Shown: one piece after another, positions 11,876 to 23,900 of the stretch
Layout of the letters: the number at the start of each line of letters is the position of its first letter
Position numbering within the stretch: position 1 is the stretch's first letter
Source: Rhodocollybia butyracea
Taxonomy: Eukaryota > Basidiomycota > Agaricomycetes > Agaricales > Omphalotaceae
Assembly (NCBI GenBank): GCA_015501585.1
Contig: JADNRY010000147.1
Coordinates: forward strand, 1 to 64,000
Direction of reading: 5' to 3'
Length of the DNA: 64,000 nt
The notes under the pieces: generated by a model
Seen by the model: only the letters and a program-made list of their open reading frames with translations
Told to the model about the DNA's origin: nothing
Database searches by the model: none
Translations under genes and position numbers: made by a program

Positions 11876-14734
11876 ATGTTAGACAGATTGCAGCATGAGA
11901 GATGTGATCAATACCTTTGTTCAATGCGCAAGGGTCGTGCAAAAAAGGCTCATGAATCATCCAAGCAAGTTGCCATCCCTGTCTGGGAGGAGGAGCGACT
12001 TCCCAAATCAGATTCTATTACTCAGTATCAGATGGCTTGGGGCAAAAAATTCTTCCTTGAACTGTCAGATTTTCTATGGACTAATCGAAAAGATCCAGCA
12101 ATACTTGTGAGTCTAATCATATGAAGTAGGGGTATATTCTGATATTTCTTTCAGGGTTTTACTCCAAAGCTAAAGAACTATATTTTCAACCAGCTTTTTG
12201 ACAAGGCTGTCTTCTCTGCTGAGGAATACAATGGTCTGACTTTTGAAAGTAACCAAATTTACCGGGAATAATTACACTGAATAATTACACTATGTATGAC
12301 CTGCGTAACAGCCAGGACTCTATTAATCCATGAACTCATCCCGATATTGCTGTCCTTGCTGCTCTAGACAGTCCCCATCCTTTTGTCTATGGTTGAGTTG
12401 TCAGAGTATTGCATGCAAATGTTCGTTTTACTGCTCCACCTGGTTCATTGCTCAGGTCAATTCCATTGAAGCGAGTCAATTTTCTCTGGGTCCGATGGCT
12501 TGAGTATGACACCTCATAGGCTGCAGGATGGAGAGCAAAGCGCCTGCACCGAATCAAGTTCCTTGATGCTAGTAGTGATGATGCATTTGGCTTCCTTCAT
12601 CCGGCTGACATTGTTCACTCAATGCATCTCATTGGTGATTTTGATTCACTTGGTGCAGACAATGGGCTTCCGAAAGATTCAGTTGGTCAGTAATTTGAAA
12701 CACTGGAATGGCAAGGGCCTAGAGAGCGTGAAGAAGAGGACTGGACATACTTCTTTGTGAACATGTAAGTGCAAACAATTTTTTGCTTTGCTTTGTTTCC
12801 CAGAATTTCATTGTAGGTTTGTGGAAAGTGACATTTTTATGCTGTTCCGAGGTGATGGCATTGGGCATCAGGAGCTTCATGAGTATCTGCAGCCTTTTGC
12901 ACTTGATGCAGGAATTGACAAACTAGACTTACCTGTCTATGATTCCAACTTTGAACAGGTCTTGGGCAGTGACATGAATTCAGATTAAGGATGGACACAA
13001 CTCTCGGTTAGATTCCGGTACCTATGGGTAACACCCGTTGTGGTAGTTCTAGCTGCTCTAGCGGTAGCTAGTACTCCACTTGTTACATTTACTATTAGTT
13101 TACTTTGATGTTCACTTATATGCCAGTTTATACTGTATTGCTTCATTCCCCATTATTAAATCACTCTTTACCTACAGTCTATTTTGTCTCACTTCTATTA
13201 CTTACTATTGCTTACTACTTACTTGTCCCTTACTACACTTGCCCTATTCACCTCTTGTTCTCTTTATTATTGTGCTTGTGTTACACTTACGGCTTCGAGC
13301 TATTATTTCCCCACTCCCTTATGTTTCAAGGATGTTGTCACATGTACGCCTACATGCCCAGCACTATTCCGATGCTACTACGACGTTATACATTGATTGC
13401 AAATCATTAATTTGATTGGACTGCCGGACATACCGGGTATTCGTCCCTCCCACTTCTCCTACATCGTTCCAGCCATCCCGCACTCCCCTCTCTCCAGGAT
13501 TGTATCCCAAGGACGCATTGCACCTACTCTTGCGTCAGCCCAAACCGCTAGGTCATACAAATATTCAGTATTTCAGAATTGAGTGTTATTATCTCACATG
13601 TTTTATTCCATCATTTGTTTGATCTTACCATTTATCTTTTATCCATTATTCCCCTCCTGATCCCGAAACTTCTCCGTACCTCCTAGGGGGTAGACAACAG
13701 TCGTCGGAGCACACCTGAGCCGTGACGCTTGGAATTGGTCGCTCCATTCTGTCCTCACTGACTGAGCTAGGTGGGAGGCTCTGTTTTCTAGTCATGTGTG
13801 TATCCTGCACTGCTCTGTCTTTCCCATCGGAAATCCGGAAGGCTAAAGGTATTTCTCCTTCGACCAGACTGTTCTGTTCCCTTATCCGATCTCTCCGCAC
13901 GAGTTTCACTATTATATTAGCTTAGCAACTCGGCTACATTTATGTACCTTTACATACTTGTAGATTTATGAATTAATTCCCTCTCTCTCTTCTCCCTTCG
14001 CCTAATCGATGCCTTATACTCTGTGACTCTTATATTGTGTGATTACGACGTTGCCAGCGAGTTCAACAAGTGCCGAGCTAAGTGTTAAGCTCATTGTGTT
14101 ATTATTTCTATCTACTCTAGCCTACTTCTTAGGTTTAATACCTTTGAAGTGATATTTACTGCTACTTCTACATTGGACCCGACTGGAAGACCCCACCGGT
14201 CCTCGCTTGGACTTACTTCACCGTGGGAATACCTGGTAACCTGTAACCCGCAGGTGCCGGTACCGAGTTCTCACGGGTTAGACCCGGTCACAGGTCACCT
14301 TCTTGGGTGGTATCTGCAAGTAAACTTGCAGGTATCTGTGATTTTATGCAGGTACCCGCAGGTTTACCTGCAAAAACCTGTGACCGGCGGGTCCCGGTCC
14401 CGGTTCCCACGGTGCAGACCCGGTCACAGGTCGGGGGTTAATGCCGCCGGTTACCTGCGCGGCGGGTGGCCGGTTACCGGCACCCGGAGTCGTGTCCATC
14501 CTTAATTCAGATTCAGGGGACTTAGATCATGAGTGCACTGATGAAATCAACTCAGACAACCTGGATCTCTCTGATACAGATCCAAAGGGGGATGGTAACG
14601 AGTATGAGGAGGAGGAACTTGAGGAGGGATATACTGGGTGGGATGAGGAAGTTGTGCCCACTGGGAACCCTGAACTGGACGATGACAATTGGATTGATGA
14701 GCTTGGGCCAGAAGATGGAGAGGATGTGTTTTAA
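11876..14734 (+). pseudogene. Plavaka-like transposase, C-terminal remnant
   Basis: Degraded plus-strand copy of the C-terminal third of a Plavaka-type transposase. The first exon (11876-12106) contains AKKAHESSKQ and WGKKFFLEL. A GTGAGT..CAG intron (about 12107-12153) precedes a frame with FTPKLKNYIF. The sequence then breaks into several frames that still encode RVNFLWVRWLEYD, GWRAKRLHRI and DDAFGFLHPADIV, parallel to LYVRWFGR and EAFGFVDPCDVI in the copy at 46110-51393. A further intron precedes FMLFRGDGIGHQ. The acidic tail ends in DELGPEDGEDVF and is split at 12985/14505 by a hAT-like insertion whose removal restores the frame exactly. Several internal stops make it a pseudogene. The upstream two thirds are not visible. 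Confidence 0.75.
12986..14504. mobile_element. hAT-like element, 1519 bp, inserted in a coding tail
   Basis: Starts TAAGGATGGACACAACTC and ends with GAGTCGTGTCCATCCTTA. It is flanked by the 8-bp duplication ATTCAGAT (12978-12985 and 14505-14512). Excising the element with one duplication copy joins the host codons for MNSD to SGDLDHE in a continuous frame, confirming the boundaries. The last ~300 bp are rich in CCGGTTACC/GGTAACC-type words. The interior (13030-14130) is T/C-rich; its open frames are not recognisable as a transposase. Confidence 0.85.
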
Positions 14735-15299
14735 TATTAGAGTAGTGGTAAAATTCAGCTAAACTAATGCTATTAAACAACAAGCGGCAAATCCTGAGTA
14801 AATATGCTTGGAAACAGACTAAAAAAACTCTAAAAAGAAAATCCTCTTATGAAATAGTACTTACATGTTAGCAGGATTGATTGATTGACCTCACGGAGGC
14901 TAGCGGGCAGTCAGAGTCAGCGTTGATCACAGCCGGGGAGCACTACCGGTAGTCCACAGAAGCTTTTGTAATATTGGCTACATAATGTATAACATAATAC
15001 ACTTTCATCGCAATGATACATAAGTATAAATCCTTATCACAATGATACCTACATTATGAGCCCTCATCACAGTGATGATGCATGATACCCCAATTATAAT
15101 ACTCTTATCATCATGACAGGGCATGATAGCCCTGGTACCATCCAGTTTTCACCATGACATGGGGATTACATTTCCTCAAAACCATGAGGGACATGATAAC
15201 CCCGAGTCACTGCTATATCGGATGATAACCTGGTTAGTTCAATGTTCTCATTGTTACGAGTCTTTATAAACTTCTACAACTAGTTACAATTGTTCAGAC
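14735..15299. other. Gene-free DNA with ATCACNATGATA-type repeats
   Basis: No coding signal. From about 15005 to 15230 a loose repeat built on TATCA(C)NATGATA and ACATGATA recurs roughly every 25-35 bp, in both orientations. Confidence 0.5.
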
Positions 15300-15830
15300 A
15301 TTTTGGTGATGGCAAGAATGGTGTAGAGTCTTCACACCGGTTTTCACAGTCCACTGGTGGCTCATCCTATGAAGATTTTTTGACTCTTCTTGCATCTAAC
15401 ATCCGTTGTTGCTTGAGGCTCTTCACTAAGGATTTGGGATTTGGATTTACATGAGAATGTTAAGGCTGTCAGGTTGGCCGTTTAGTGTCAAAGTTGCCTC
15501 CTGCAGCTTGATCATTTGAGAAGGCATGAAACAGAGGATTTCTGCCCAACCGTTTCCAACTGCAGGCTAAAGATGGACACAAGTCCCAGTCATACTCCGG
15601 TACCAGAAGGTGAAACCTGTGGGAATACCTGCTAATTTGCGACTGGTTCCCATGGGTTTTGACCCGGTCCCAGGTCACACTTTTCTGCACTGGTTACCAG
15701 GGCTGCGGGTCGCAGGTTACCGGAACCAGGACTCATGTCCATGCTTACTGCAGGCACCTTCAAAAAGAAAGCAGATACACCCGTGACCCGACACATAAGT
15801 ACCCATGATCCATGTACTGCCATTTTGATT
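15300..15830 (+). pseudogene. Unrecognised coding fragment
   Basis: From about 15300 a plus-strand frame reads through HFGDGKNG and SSYEDFLTLLASNIR to a stop near 15450, then resumes in other frames. A small element (15568-15747) is inserted in it. Removing that element leaves a frame containing FQLQAPSKRKQ. I do not recognise the family. Confidence 0.25.
15568..15747. mobile_element. 180-bp hAT-like MITE with perfect 8-bp TSD
   Basis: Begins TAAAGATGGACACAAGTCCC and ends GGACTCATGTCCATGCTTA. It is flanked by CTGCAGGC on both sides (15560-15567 and 15748-15755). The termini match the 12986-14504 family, making this a short internally deleted relative. Confidence 0.85.
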
Positions 15831-17035
15831 TACAACCTTTGCTTATTCCAGTATTCCAGTAAAGTGCAGATTGGATTACTTACCGGTACCAGCACTGTCA
15901 ATTGAAGAGGTTTATGTTCTGTCTGATTTCCTTTGAATTATCTCATTATAAAAACTAGGCTGGTTGGTTGGTGTGTGTAGGCACAGCGGGTACATTGTGG
16001 GATTCATGCCAATGATGTGCAAAGGGGGGTGAAAGTGGCATTCCTGTTGTCTGTATTTTACATGAAGGGCGACAAAGTCTTCAAGTTTGTCCAAGTTTCC
16101 TCAGGTTGTATTGCATAAGGTGTCCATAGGTGATATATTGAATTATGATTGAGTAGCAACAAACCCAAACAAAACCTGTTTGACTTTGTACAAACCTTCA
16201 TCAGCAAAAGTGCATGCCCGCTGTAAGGGGTTGAGCATTTCCTCATGAGGCTTGAGAATGTGATACAGGGCGATATAAGGCTCCCACCTCCTTAGAAGGC
16301 ATACAAGGTGACATGAGGGTTTCAAATCCCTCACAAGGCATACAAATTCAAATACAATTTTTACTAATTACCATTGTTCCAATACAAGAGCAAGTTGATA
16401 ATGATAAGCACAGTTAGTACAACAGGTTTAGTGCAACATAGAGTCCAGAATAGAGGTGGGCACGATTGCACACTCGAATGCATTTTCCATTTGCGGCGCG
16501 AATATGGAGCCTCAAAAGGTCATATTCGCACTTGAATGACCCCCTGGAGTCCAAATGCATTCATGTGAGTGCACATTCAAATGCCCAAGGATCCATATTC
16601 ATGGACATTTGCGCGAATGTGGCGCGAATATGAGCATAATAACTATTCTACAATAATTATACTTGTACTACAACTACTTATTAAATGCTTTTACAGTAAT
16701 GGTTAGTTTGACTTGCTGGAGAGGGCAACGGGGGATCAAAAACAAATGTTGCGAGACTTTATAACGTCGTGGAAGATCACATGACCCTTGCGGGACTTTA
16801 TATAAAGTCCCGCAACTTTGTTTAAATCCCCCATCTCTCCCAGGTAAGTCAGGTCATATAACGCCTATTGGCAAGAGTCTTACATTCACACGAAGGAGCA
16901 CGACAAATGCTATGTGATTGTGTACTCATAGGTGTGTAACTTGATTTCCTGGATCTCTCAGCTTCATCGGTGGCACTGGAACACGACAAGTTGACATTCC
17001 AGACATTCCAGAGCTTTCAGTACACATTGCAATGT
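15831..17035. other. Gene-poor stretch with a possible lone hAT end
   Basis: Short minus-strand frames between 15912 and 16334 read FVALHVKYRQQECHF and YIALYHILKPHEEM-like peptides in shifting frames. They may be a decayed gene but match nothing I know. At 16451 the sequence TAGAGGTGGGCACGATTGC resembles a hAT terminus, followed by CGCGAATATG/CATTCGAATGC words in inverted order to about 16640; no partner end was found. The rest shows nothing recognisable. Confidence 0.35.
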
Positions 17036-17250
17036 GGCTCGCGCGCAGCGTGAAAGTTAGCGGTTAGGGTTTAGGGTTAGGCGCCGCCAAAGGAGGCTCG
17101 CGCGAAGCGCGAAATTTAGGGGTTAGGGGTTAGGTATATTCTGCTAGCGTAAACGAGGCTTTAGCGTGCCTGCCGACGACTTCCCGGCTTGGGGGACCCC
17201 CCCGAAGGGGAGGGGAGGGAAGCGGAGGCAGGCCCGAAGTTTACGCGCCT
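17036..17250. repeat. GC-rich block with telomere-like and CGCGAAGCGCG repeats
   Basis: Two parallel phrases, GGCTCGCGCGCAGCGTGAAA and GGCTCGCGCGAAGCGCGAAA, are each followed by TTAGGG-like runs (GGTTAGGGTTTAGGGTTAGG and TTAGGGGTTAGGGGTTAGG). The block then becomes a GC-rich stretch around GGGGGACCCCCCCGAAGGGG. Composition is sharply different from the AT-rich flanks. It is not recognised as an RNA gene. Confidence 0.5.
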
Positions 17251-17915
17251 GCGGGATTACAATAGAATTATTATTATGCCGTCTTGTTATAACAATAAAT
17301 AATCATACAATGTAGTTACTTATAATAACAAGTAGATAATTATTATATCTGTGTCCTGAGCTCCATATTTTTAAGCGCGGAGCCCCAGCTCAAGCCCCAG
17401 CCCAGGCATAACTGTCTTGGTCAGTAAGGATTACTGACTTCCCTTCCCATGGTATGATATGAATAACATTTAGCCAGGTGATGTGTCAAACTCCAAACAT
17501 ATTGATGATGAGGCATTCATATTTGAATATGTTGATGATCATTATCCAAATCTGAATTTGCACCCAGGCCTGCTTTGTGCTCCAGAAGCTGGACAATTGC
17601 CTGGCTCCTCCTCCAAGAAGCAGCTTGGAGGGCATTCCCATGCTCCCCCCCTTGGGCATTGACATCTGCTTTGTGCTCTGAAGAAGCTGGACAACATCCT
17701 TGTTTCCCACCCAGGAAGCTGCCTGGAGTGCATTTCCATATTTTCCCCCTTTGGCATTTACATCTGCATTGTGCTTTAGAAGAAGCTGGACAACACAGAT
17801 GTGTTGTGGCCAGGAAGCTGCAGCTGGCTGGAGTGCATTCCCATAGATTCCTCCTTGGGCATTAACATCTGCATTATGCTCCAGAAGAAGCTGAACAATA
17901 TCCTTATTTCCCTCA

Positions 17916-18288
17916 CATCAGGAAAAGCCGTTTTTGCCTAGGTGACCCCAGAGTGGCCTAAAGCAAACTAGGTGACCTATGAATCCTATGGCATCCTAGG
18001 AATTTGGGCTCGTCCCTTGCCAGTCAAGGCTCTTGAGGATTCCCTAGGGTATCCTAGGCAAACCCAGGGCAACCCTAGGTTTGCCCAGGTCTACCCAGGT
18101 GTTCCCCAGGTGTTCCCCAGGAGCACCTGGGGAAACCTGGGCAGACCTAGGCTTGCCTAGGGAATCCTCAAGAGCCTTGACTGGCAAGGGACGAGCCCAA
18201 ATTCCTAGGATGCCATAGGATTCATAGGTCACCTAGTTTGCTTTAGGCCACTCTGGGGTCACCTAGGCAAAAACGCCTTTTCCTGATG
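17916..18288. mobile_element. Palindromic MITE copy 1 (CATCAGGAAAA family)
   Basis: A 373-bp near-perfect palindrome. The left arm CATCAGGAAAAGCCGTTTTT is mirrored at the right end, with arms of about 170 bp meeting in CAGGTGTTCCCCAGG-rich DNA. Flanked by CA (17914-17915 and 18289-18290). Removing it with one CA rejoins the ankyrin frame as AAFEGNKDI. Other copies at 25214-25451 and 36538-36890 have TA flanks. Confidence 0.9.
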
Positions 18289-20219
18289 CAAAGGCAGCTG
18301 CTTGGAGTGCATTCCCATATTTCCCCCCTTGGGCATTTACATCTGCATTGTGCTGCAGCAGAAGTTGAACAATATCTTTGTTCCCCTCACTTGCAGCCCC
18401 TGGAGGGCATTCCCATACTCTCCACCTTGAGCGTTTACATCTGCTTGATGATCCAGAAGAAGCTGGACAATATCCTTTTGCTGAATCCAGGAAGCTGCAG
18501 CTGCCTGGATTGCATTCCCATAGGTTCCTCCTTGGGCATTAATGTCTGCATTGTGCTCCAGAAGAAGCTGAACAATATCCTTATTTCCCTCAATGGCAGC
18601 TGCTTGGAGTGCATTCACATATTTCCCCCTTGGGCATTTACATCTGCTTTGTGCTGCAGCAGAAGTTGCACAATATCTTTGTTCCCCTCACTTGAAGCCC
18701 CATGTAGGGCATTCCCATACTCTCCACCTTGAGCATTTACATCTGCTCTATGATCCAGAAGAAGCTGGACAATATCTTTGTTTCCCTTAATGACAGCTGC
18801 CTGGAGTGCATTCCCATATGTCCCTCCTTGGACACTTACATCTGCATTGTGCATCAGAAGAAGCTGGACAATATCCTTGTTTCCCCTGCTGACAGCTGCT
18901 TGGAGTCCACTCCCATACATTCCTCCCTGGGCATTTACATATGTGTTGTGCTCCAGAAGAAGCTGTACAATATCCTTGTTCTCCCCTTTCACAGCTGTGT
19001 GGAGTAGATTATCATGCATTCCTTCTTTAGCATTTACATCTGCTTTGTGCTCCAGAAGAAGCTGAACCATATCCTTGGTTCCCCGCTCACAGCTGCCTGA
19101 AGTGCACTGCCATACATTCCCCCTTGGGCATTTACATCTGCTTTGTGCTCCAGGAGAAGCTGAACCATATCCTTGTTTCCCTCACTGACAGCTGCCTGGA
19201 GTAGTACATTCTTATTGATTCCTCTTACATCTGCTTTGTGCTTCAGAAGAAGCTGAACAATATCCTTGTTTCCCCTGCTGAAAGCTGCATGAAGTGCACT
19301 GCCATACTGGCAGGTTTGTGCTCAGACACTCTATTTCCAAGCCTTTCCATATGTAATGGCCACTTTTCTGCAGCATAGAATGCTAAAGGATATTCCTCCT
19401 CAAGCATATCCAGGCTCTCGGGCAATGTCATCTCCTGCGAATCAAACTGGAGCAGATAAATAAGGCATGTTTGAGACATAACAGAATGACCCAAGTCCTC
19501 ATTGACTTTTAACAGTTTGCTTATGTCCACTTGAGCATGAGTTTGAGTGAGAAACTCCTTCACAGAATTGTGTGCCAGTTGAACAATATCCTTTCCCAGA
19601 ATGTTCCACATGTTTTCCTCCCTAACAACAGTAATTAATGTGGAATCCAAGATATCATAAACTCCGTTTTCAAGTTCCAATGACCGTGCTTCAGGATCAA
19701 ACATTTGAGCTTCCAAATCAACAGCCAGAATCTCTGTAACCTCTTGGATTGATAATGGTTCAAATGCATAAGCCAACCACATAAGAAGTTTTTCTGCATC
19801 ATGCACATGTTCACTTTCTCTCATTCTTGTAATGGCCACAGTGTAAGTTTCCTCCAAGGTTTTCGGCAACTTTCTTAGGGCATCCCGGATGGCTTTGGGT
19901 GTTTTACATTTTTGCAGCACAATTACTTGGCAGTCAACCCAACGGAACCTTTGACAGTTTGTAGTTAGCCACAATCAAATCTTCACTTAGGATTACTTAC
20001 TGTCCCTGTGCACCTTCAGTCAAATAATCAATGATTTCTGTGAACAGTTCTGGTTTGAGTGTGCGATGCTTTAGCTTGTCATGAAGATATTTGGCAACAT
20101 CATCATGAAAAGCATCTTGTTCCAAATTAAGATGAATGCTCTCTGTGACACCATAGCTGGCCTCAGCTACATATTGGCTAGTTACAGCTATGCACAAGTT
20201 TTCTCTGGCAGGAGCAAGA

Positions 20220-22377
20220 TGTTATGACTTGATCAATAGTCTTGTCCAAACCTTCACAGTACGTAACTCAGCAGTAAAAATGATAAGAGAAATTAATGAG
20301 ATTATAGAGCAAGCCTTTCCGTTCGTTGAAACCGCTAGGCAAAAAATATATACTCAAACAACTAGGCTCAAGTAAAGTTAGTAACTAGTTTGTAATACAA
20401 AACTCACAGAAGTTATTATTTGGAGATAGCTCGACAAATAATAATATGATTACCCTCGGAGATAGCTCAACAAGCAGTAATATGAATCAGAACTAGTACT
20501 CGGAGATGGCTCAACAAGTAGTAGTGAGTGTGGTGTCTAGTACTCGGAGATAGCTCAACAAGTAATAGTGAGTGTGGTGTCTAGTACTCGGAGATAGCTC
20601 AACAAGTAATAGTGAGTGTGATGTCTAATACTTGGAGATAGCTCAACAAGTAATAGGAAGTTGCAACTCGGAGATAGCTCAACAAGTGGCAATTAAAGAA
20701 GTATTCACTAGGAGATAGCTCAACAGGTGAATGTTGATACGGCCCAGAATTGTTTGGGCATAAACATGCAGTATATGCGTGTTTTTGGCACCAAGTCATG
20801 CTGTATTAAAGATATGCACTGTACGAAGTATTCTAGAATCCGCCGTTATCGCGCGGCATCATTAAAAGACACAGATGTTAATTGTTGATGACATCAAAAC
20901 TGAGTCTCGGCAACAGAACACAGTTGTAATCAATGATAGTGCAAAGAATACTGAAACCCACCACAAATATGACTTATATTCAGACTATTGAAGCGATCCA
21001 AAGGTATCTTATTACAACTAGAAGACTACTAGACAGAAGGAACAGGTATCAACGTTAAACGGTCCAAATGGGACTTCCCATCAGAAATTGATGTGAGGAG
21101 ATTAAGAATAACAAGAGCATATGTACTCCCGCACAACTCGTATGGTGTATTTTACACTGTGATATTGAGATACAGTATATAAGAAGGTGTCCCCCACGAA
21201 ATAGAGGGAAGCACTTTCCTCCCCCCATTCCTGTTACAGGGTTGGTGTGGTTGGTTTGTGTCTTCTAGTGACAAGTGCACATTAAACAAGAGTACAAGTT
21301 AAATGAAATAAGAAAGTATAAAGAAAGAAAACCAAAGTCCTCAGTAACTACCTTATGCTCCAGAAAGTTAATAGCAGTGAGAGTGTTGTGAGTAGCGCAT
21401 ACTCTCTCTGTCAATTGTACTTTTAGTGTAAAGTCTAAGTTCAGGCAATTGAAAGATAAAGATTAAAGCACGCCCGAGTTTGTTAGAATCTCGAGACAGA
21501 AAATCTATCACAACCTTGTAAATATGATGCAGATGTATGTACTTGCAATAAGAATTCTGATTTGTTCAATGATAACCCCCTTGAACTCATGTTAGTCTTT
21601 GGTGTGTGTTGGTGTTGGTGTGAGATATTCAGCTTCATAGTAGCATTTTATGCATAGCCCAGAGTCGGCATATCAATGTTAGTGGATACAACTTGGAGTT
21701 AGCTCAACAAGATGTATAAATGTGTATTGTAGCTTGGAGATAGCTCAACAAGATACAATGAGTTGGTCTGGTGATTCACACAAGTGATAACAGCAAACAA
21801 GTGGGGGTTTGGATTTAAGAAAAATAATACGTCTAACGTACATTGGTAAATCTAGACTACTTATATACTGTGCAATGTGTACTAGTTAGGAAATGCTGCG
21901 GAATGACTAGATTTGAGTCATAACTGCGGAAATACTGCAGATGAGTCAGTCTGACTATGTAATGCTGTGCAATGACTAATATTGAGTCATGTATGCGGAA
22001 CCGTAGTTGACTCAGATATCTGGCTGTGCAATGACTGATATTGAGTCATTGATGTAAAGAGGCTATGCAATGATGTCATAGCTGTGGAGCAGTGATGTGA
22101 TATCATAACTGCGGAGCAATGGAATGACATCATGATTGTGGAGTAGCAAGATGACATCATAGTTGTGGAGCTAGAATGATGTCATGACTGTGCAGACTGT
22201 GCAGTGACTGTTAAAGATCATTCTGGTGTTCTGGAAGAATGTGTGCAGCATTAACCCAAATGGTGTTGAATAACTAATGAATGTAAAATGTTAAGTAGAA
22301 GTATTAATGATAGTGTTCATAGTTGGTTACAGAAGAAAAAAGATTGGGTGTATAGGATTTAGATCCGGGTCATAACA
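20220..22377 (+). mobile_element. 2.16-kb LTR-type insertion (solo LTR) in the NACHT gene
   Basis: Begins TGTTATGACTTGATC, ends CCGGGTCATAACA, and is flanked by a perfect 5-bp duplication CAAGA (20215-20219 and 22378-22382). TG..CA ends with a 5-bp duplication are the LTR signature. A plus-strand TATA-like TATATAAG sits at 21176-21183, midway, as expected of a U3/R boundary. No internal direct repeat or coding region was found, so a long solo LTR is the simplest reading; a non-coding LTR element is the alternative. It splits the NACHT domain between Walker B and the TSQ (sensor-like) segment. Confidence 0.8.
20404..20740 (+). repeat. Minisatellite GGAGATAGCTCAACAAG in the LTR insertion
   Basis: Eight or so copies of a 17-bp core GGAGATAGCTCAACAAG spaced about 30-45 bp from 20416 to 20735. 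Two more copies lie near 21692 and 21735, on the other side of the putative promoter. A different repeat (GATGTCATNACTGTGGAG and TGAGTCAT words) fills 21900-22200. Confidence 0.8.
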
Positions 22378-23538
22378 CAAGATACCTGAAAACATCCACT
22401 GGTTCATTACATTCATCCATGGCATCCAGCACAAGATATGCTGGGCCAAACTCCTTGGAAACAACTGCCAGAGTATCACTTAAATCCTCAATAGTAGGTT
22501 TCATAAGGCCTTGGTTGCACTTTGTGTATAACTCATGCAGAGCAGGATGGATTCCTGCATCATTTGTAGCCATCTGGAGCAAAAGTGACTGAATCAGACC
22601 CTGGGCATTAGTTTTGGTCTGTGTGTTATCACGGTTGTCAAAATAATAGTAGCAGCAGAGTAATGCTGGATTAGTCTGCAGATTTTTTATGATGGTTGCC
22701 CTAAGAAATCATGTGAGAAATCAGGAAATTACCACCATCTTTATTTTGCATGCATACGAAAGTAATGTTTTGCCTGAGCCCACTTGATCCGCTAATGATT
22801 AGATTGAGAAATACCATAAAAAAGAATTTTACCTTTGCCTTGTATCCATAGGGTGCCAGATTTACCTTGTTGCCATTTAACAAACTGTGAATCTGAAAGT
22901 ATCCATTCTCCCGTCCCTGGTGTCTTCTTATTGCATGCTGCCACAAAATTAGTAGAAGGATCTGGAGCCTTTAACCAATCACGGATTTTCCAAATATCAA
23001 TCGGTTCTTTGTTTGGACTGTCAGTTATTTAATTAAACAATGAAATCAATAAAGCCTACTCCAGTTGTTATAATTGTGGATATTTGCTTTGAAATGAGGG
23101 TGATCAAATTAGTTACTATTTCGTCTGTCAAGACTAATATGAGCGGCTCACTGATGTTGTCCCCAGAAATATTTGTGAAGGTTGCTCTGTCTATGCCGAA
23201 ATTGGATGCACCCGAGAACATGGATGAATGTCCATTTGCTGCGGCCATGCGTTGAATTCGCAATTTTCAAGTCATAAGTTCAGCGAAGTGACTTACGTTG
23301 ACCTTCGGTTTCTGGACCTCGAAACATCTCCGGAGTGGAGGTAAAGTTTCCTACAGAATATGACCTTTGGGTACTCATCAATAATCAGATAATGGTGGTC
23401 GCAGTCGAAGAAGGAAAGAAGGAACAGTGGTGTGCACGGCACACGTGCCCCAACGGCGTAATCCGGAACTCCGAAATGAAGCACTGACAAATCAGCGGGG
23501 GCTTTGGGGGTCAAAGAGATTACTTTTATATTGTACAG

Positions 23539-23900
23539 TTGTACTACGACTCGGAGGCGACAGGTGTTGATCGATGCACAGGTAATGTTAATGAACATAC
23601 ACCGTTAAATTTTGGGATTGACTCCTCAGTTCTCTCGAATTCTCTTTGGCTTTTGGACTCGGCGTCGGTTTTACGGCTACGAAACACCGCAACCGGACCG
23701 TTGAAATTAGATAATCCACGACTTTCTTTACTCTTTCCTCATTCTCAACAGACGGAAAACCAGAAAGCTACTCTAGTTTCGGCGATTTGCAAGGTGTAGT
23801 ATGGAAAGCAAGAAGGGTCTGCCACGTCGGATCATGAATTTTGACGTAGCCGAACTGATGGAGCCAAATCGGGATATGGACCTCGAGGACCCGTTTTAAT
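23539..23900 (+). CDS. Hypothetical gene 3' end, with inverted duplicate at 26451
   Basis: An open frame 23539-23799 is followed by a frame encoding MESKKGLPRRIMNFDVAEL and a stop near 23899; an intron or frameshift would be needed to join them. The last ~100 bp are about 90% identical, in inverted orientation, to the 3' end of the minus-strand frame at 26451-26924. I do not recognise the protein. Confidence 0.3.

Larger units (their letters stand above)
17486..23263 (-). pseudogene. NACHT-ankyrin (NLR-like) gene, broken by insertions
   Basis: Reads right to left. The first coding exon (from about 23248) starts MAAANGHSSMFSGASNFGID, the N-terminal signature I associate with basidiomycete NACHT proteins. 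A second exon (about 23000-22850) contains DIWKIRDWLKAPDPSTNF and KSGTLWIQGK. Across an intron this joins VGSGKTLLSYACK, giving a complete P-loop GKVGSGKT. Walker B is seen as AYLVLDAMDEC (22370-22582). After the LTR insertion (20220-22377) follow CIAVTSQ, FRWVDCQ, LRKLPKTLEETY and LAHNSVKEFL (to about 19300). About 14 ankyrin units of ~99 bp (consensus NKDIVQLLLEHNADVNAQGG) run from 19270 to 17540, with several frameshifts and a MITE at 17916-18288. NACHT-ankyrin proteins are STAND NTPases linked in fungi to non-self recognition and cell death. This copy is probably inactive, though both mobile insertions leave the host frame intact when removed. Confidence 0.85.

Noticed and set aside
13080..13925. 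Several overlapping frames inside the 1519-bp hAT-like element as its transposase
   Set aside because: They are hydrophobic, low-complexity translations of T/C-rich DNA, with no hAT dimerisation or catalytic motif.
16315..16345. GGGTTTCAAATCCC as a tRNA T-arm
   Set aside because: No acceptor stem or anticodon arm can be placed around it; it belongs to a short local repeat.
18286..19065. Long plus-strand frames opposite the ankyrin repeats
   Set aside because: They are antisense to the ankyrin units, which give the recognised NKDIVQLLL protein repeat on the minus strand.
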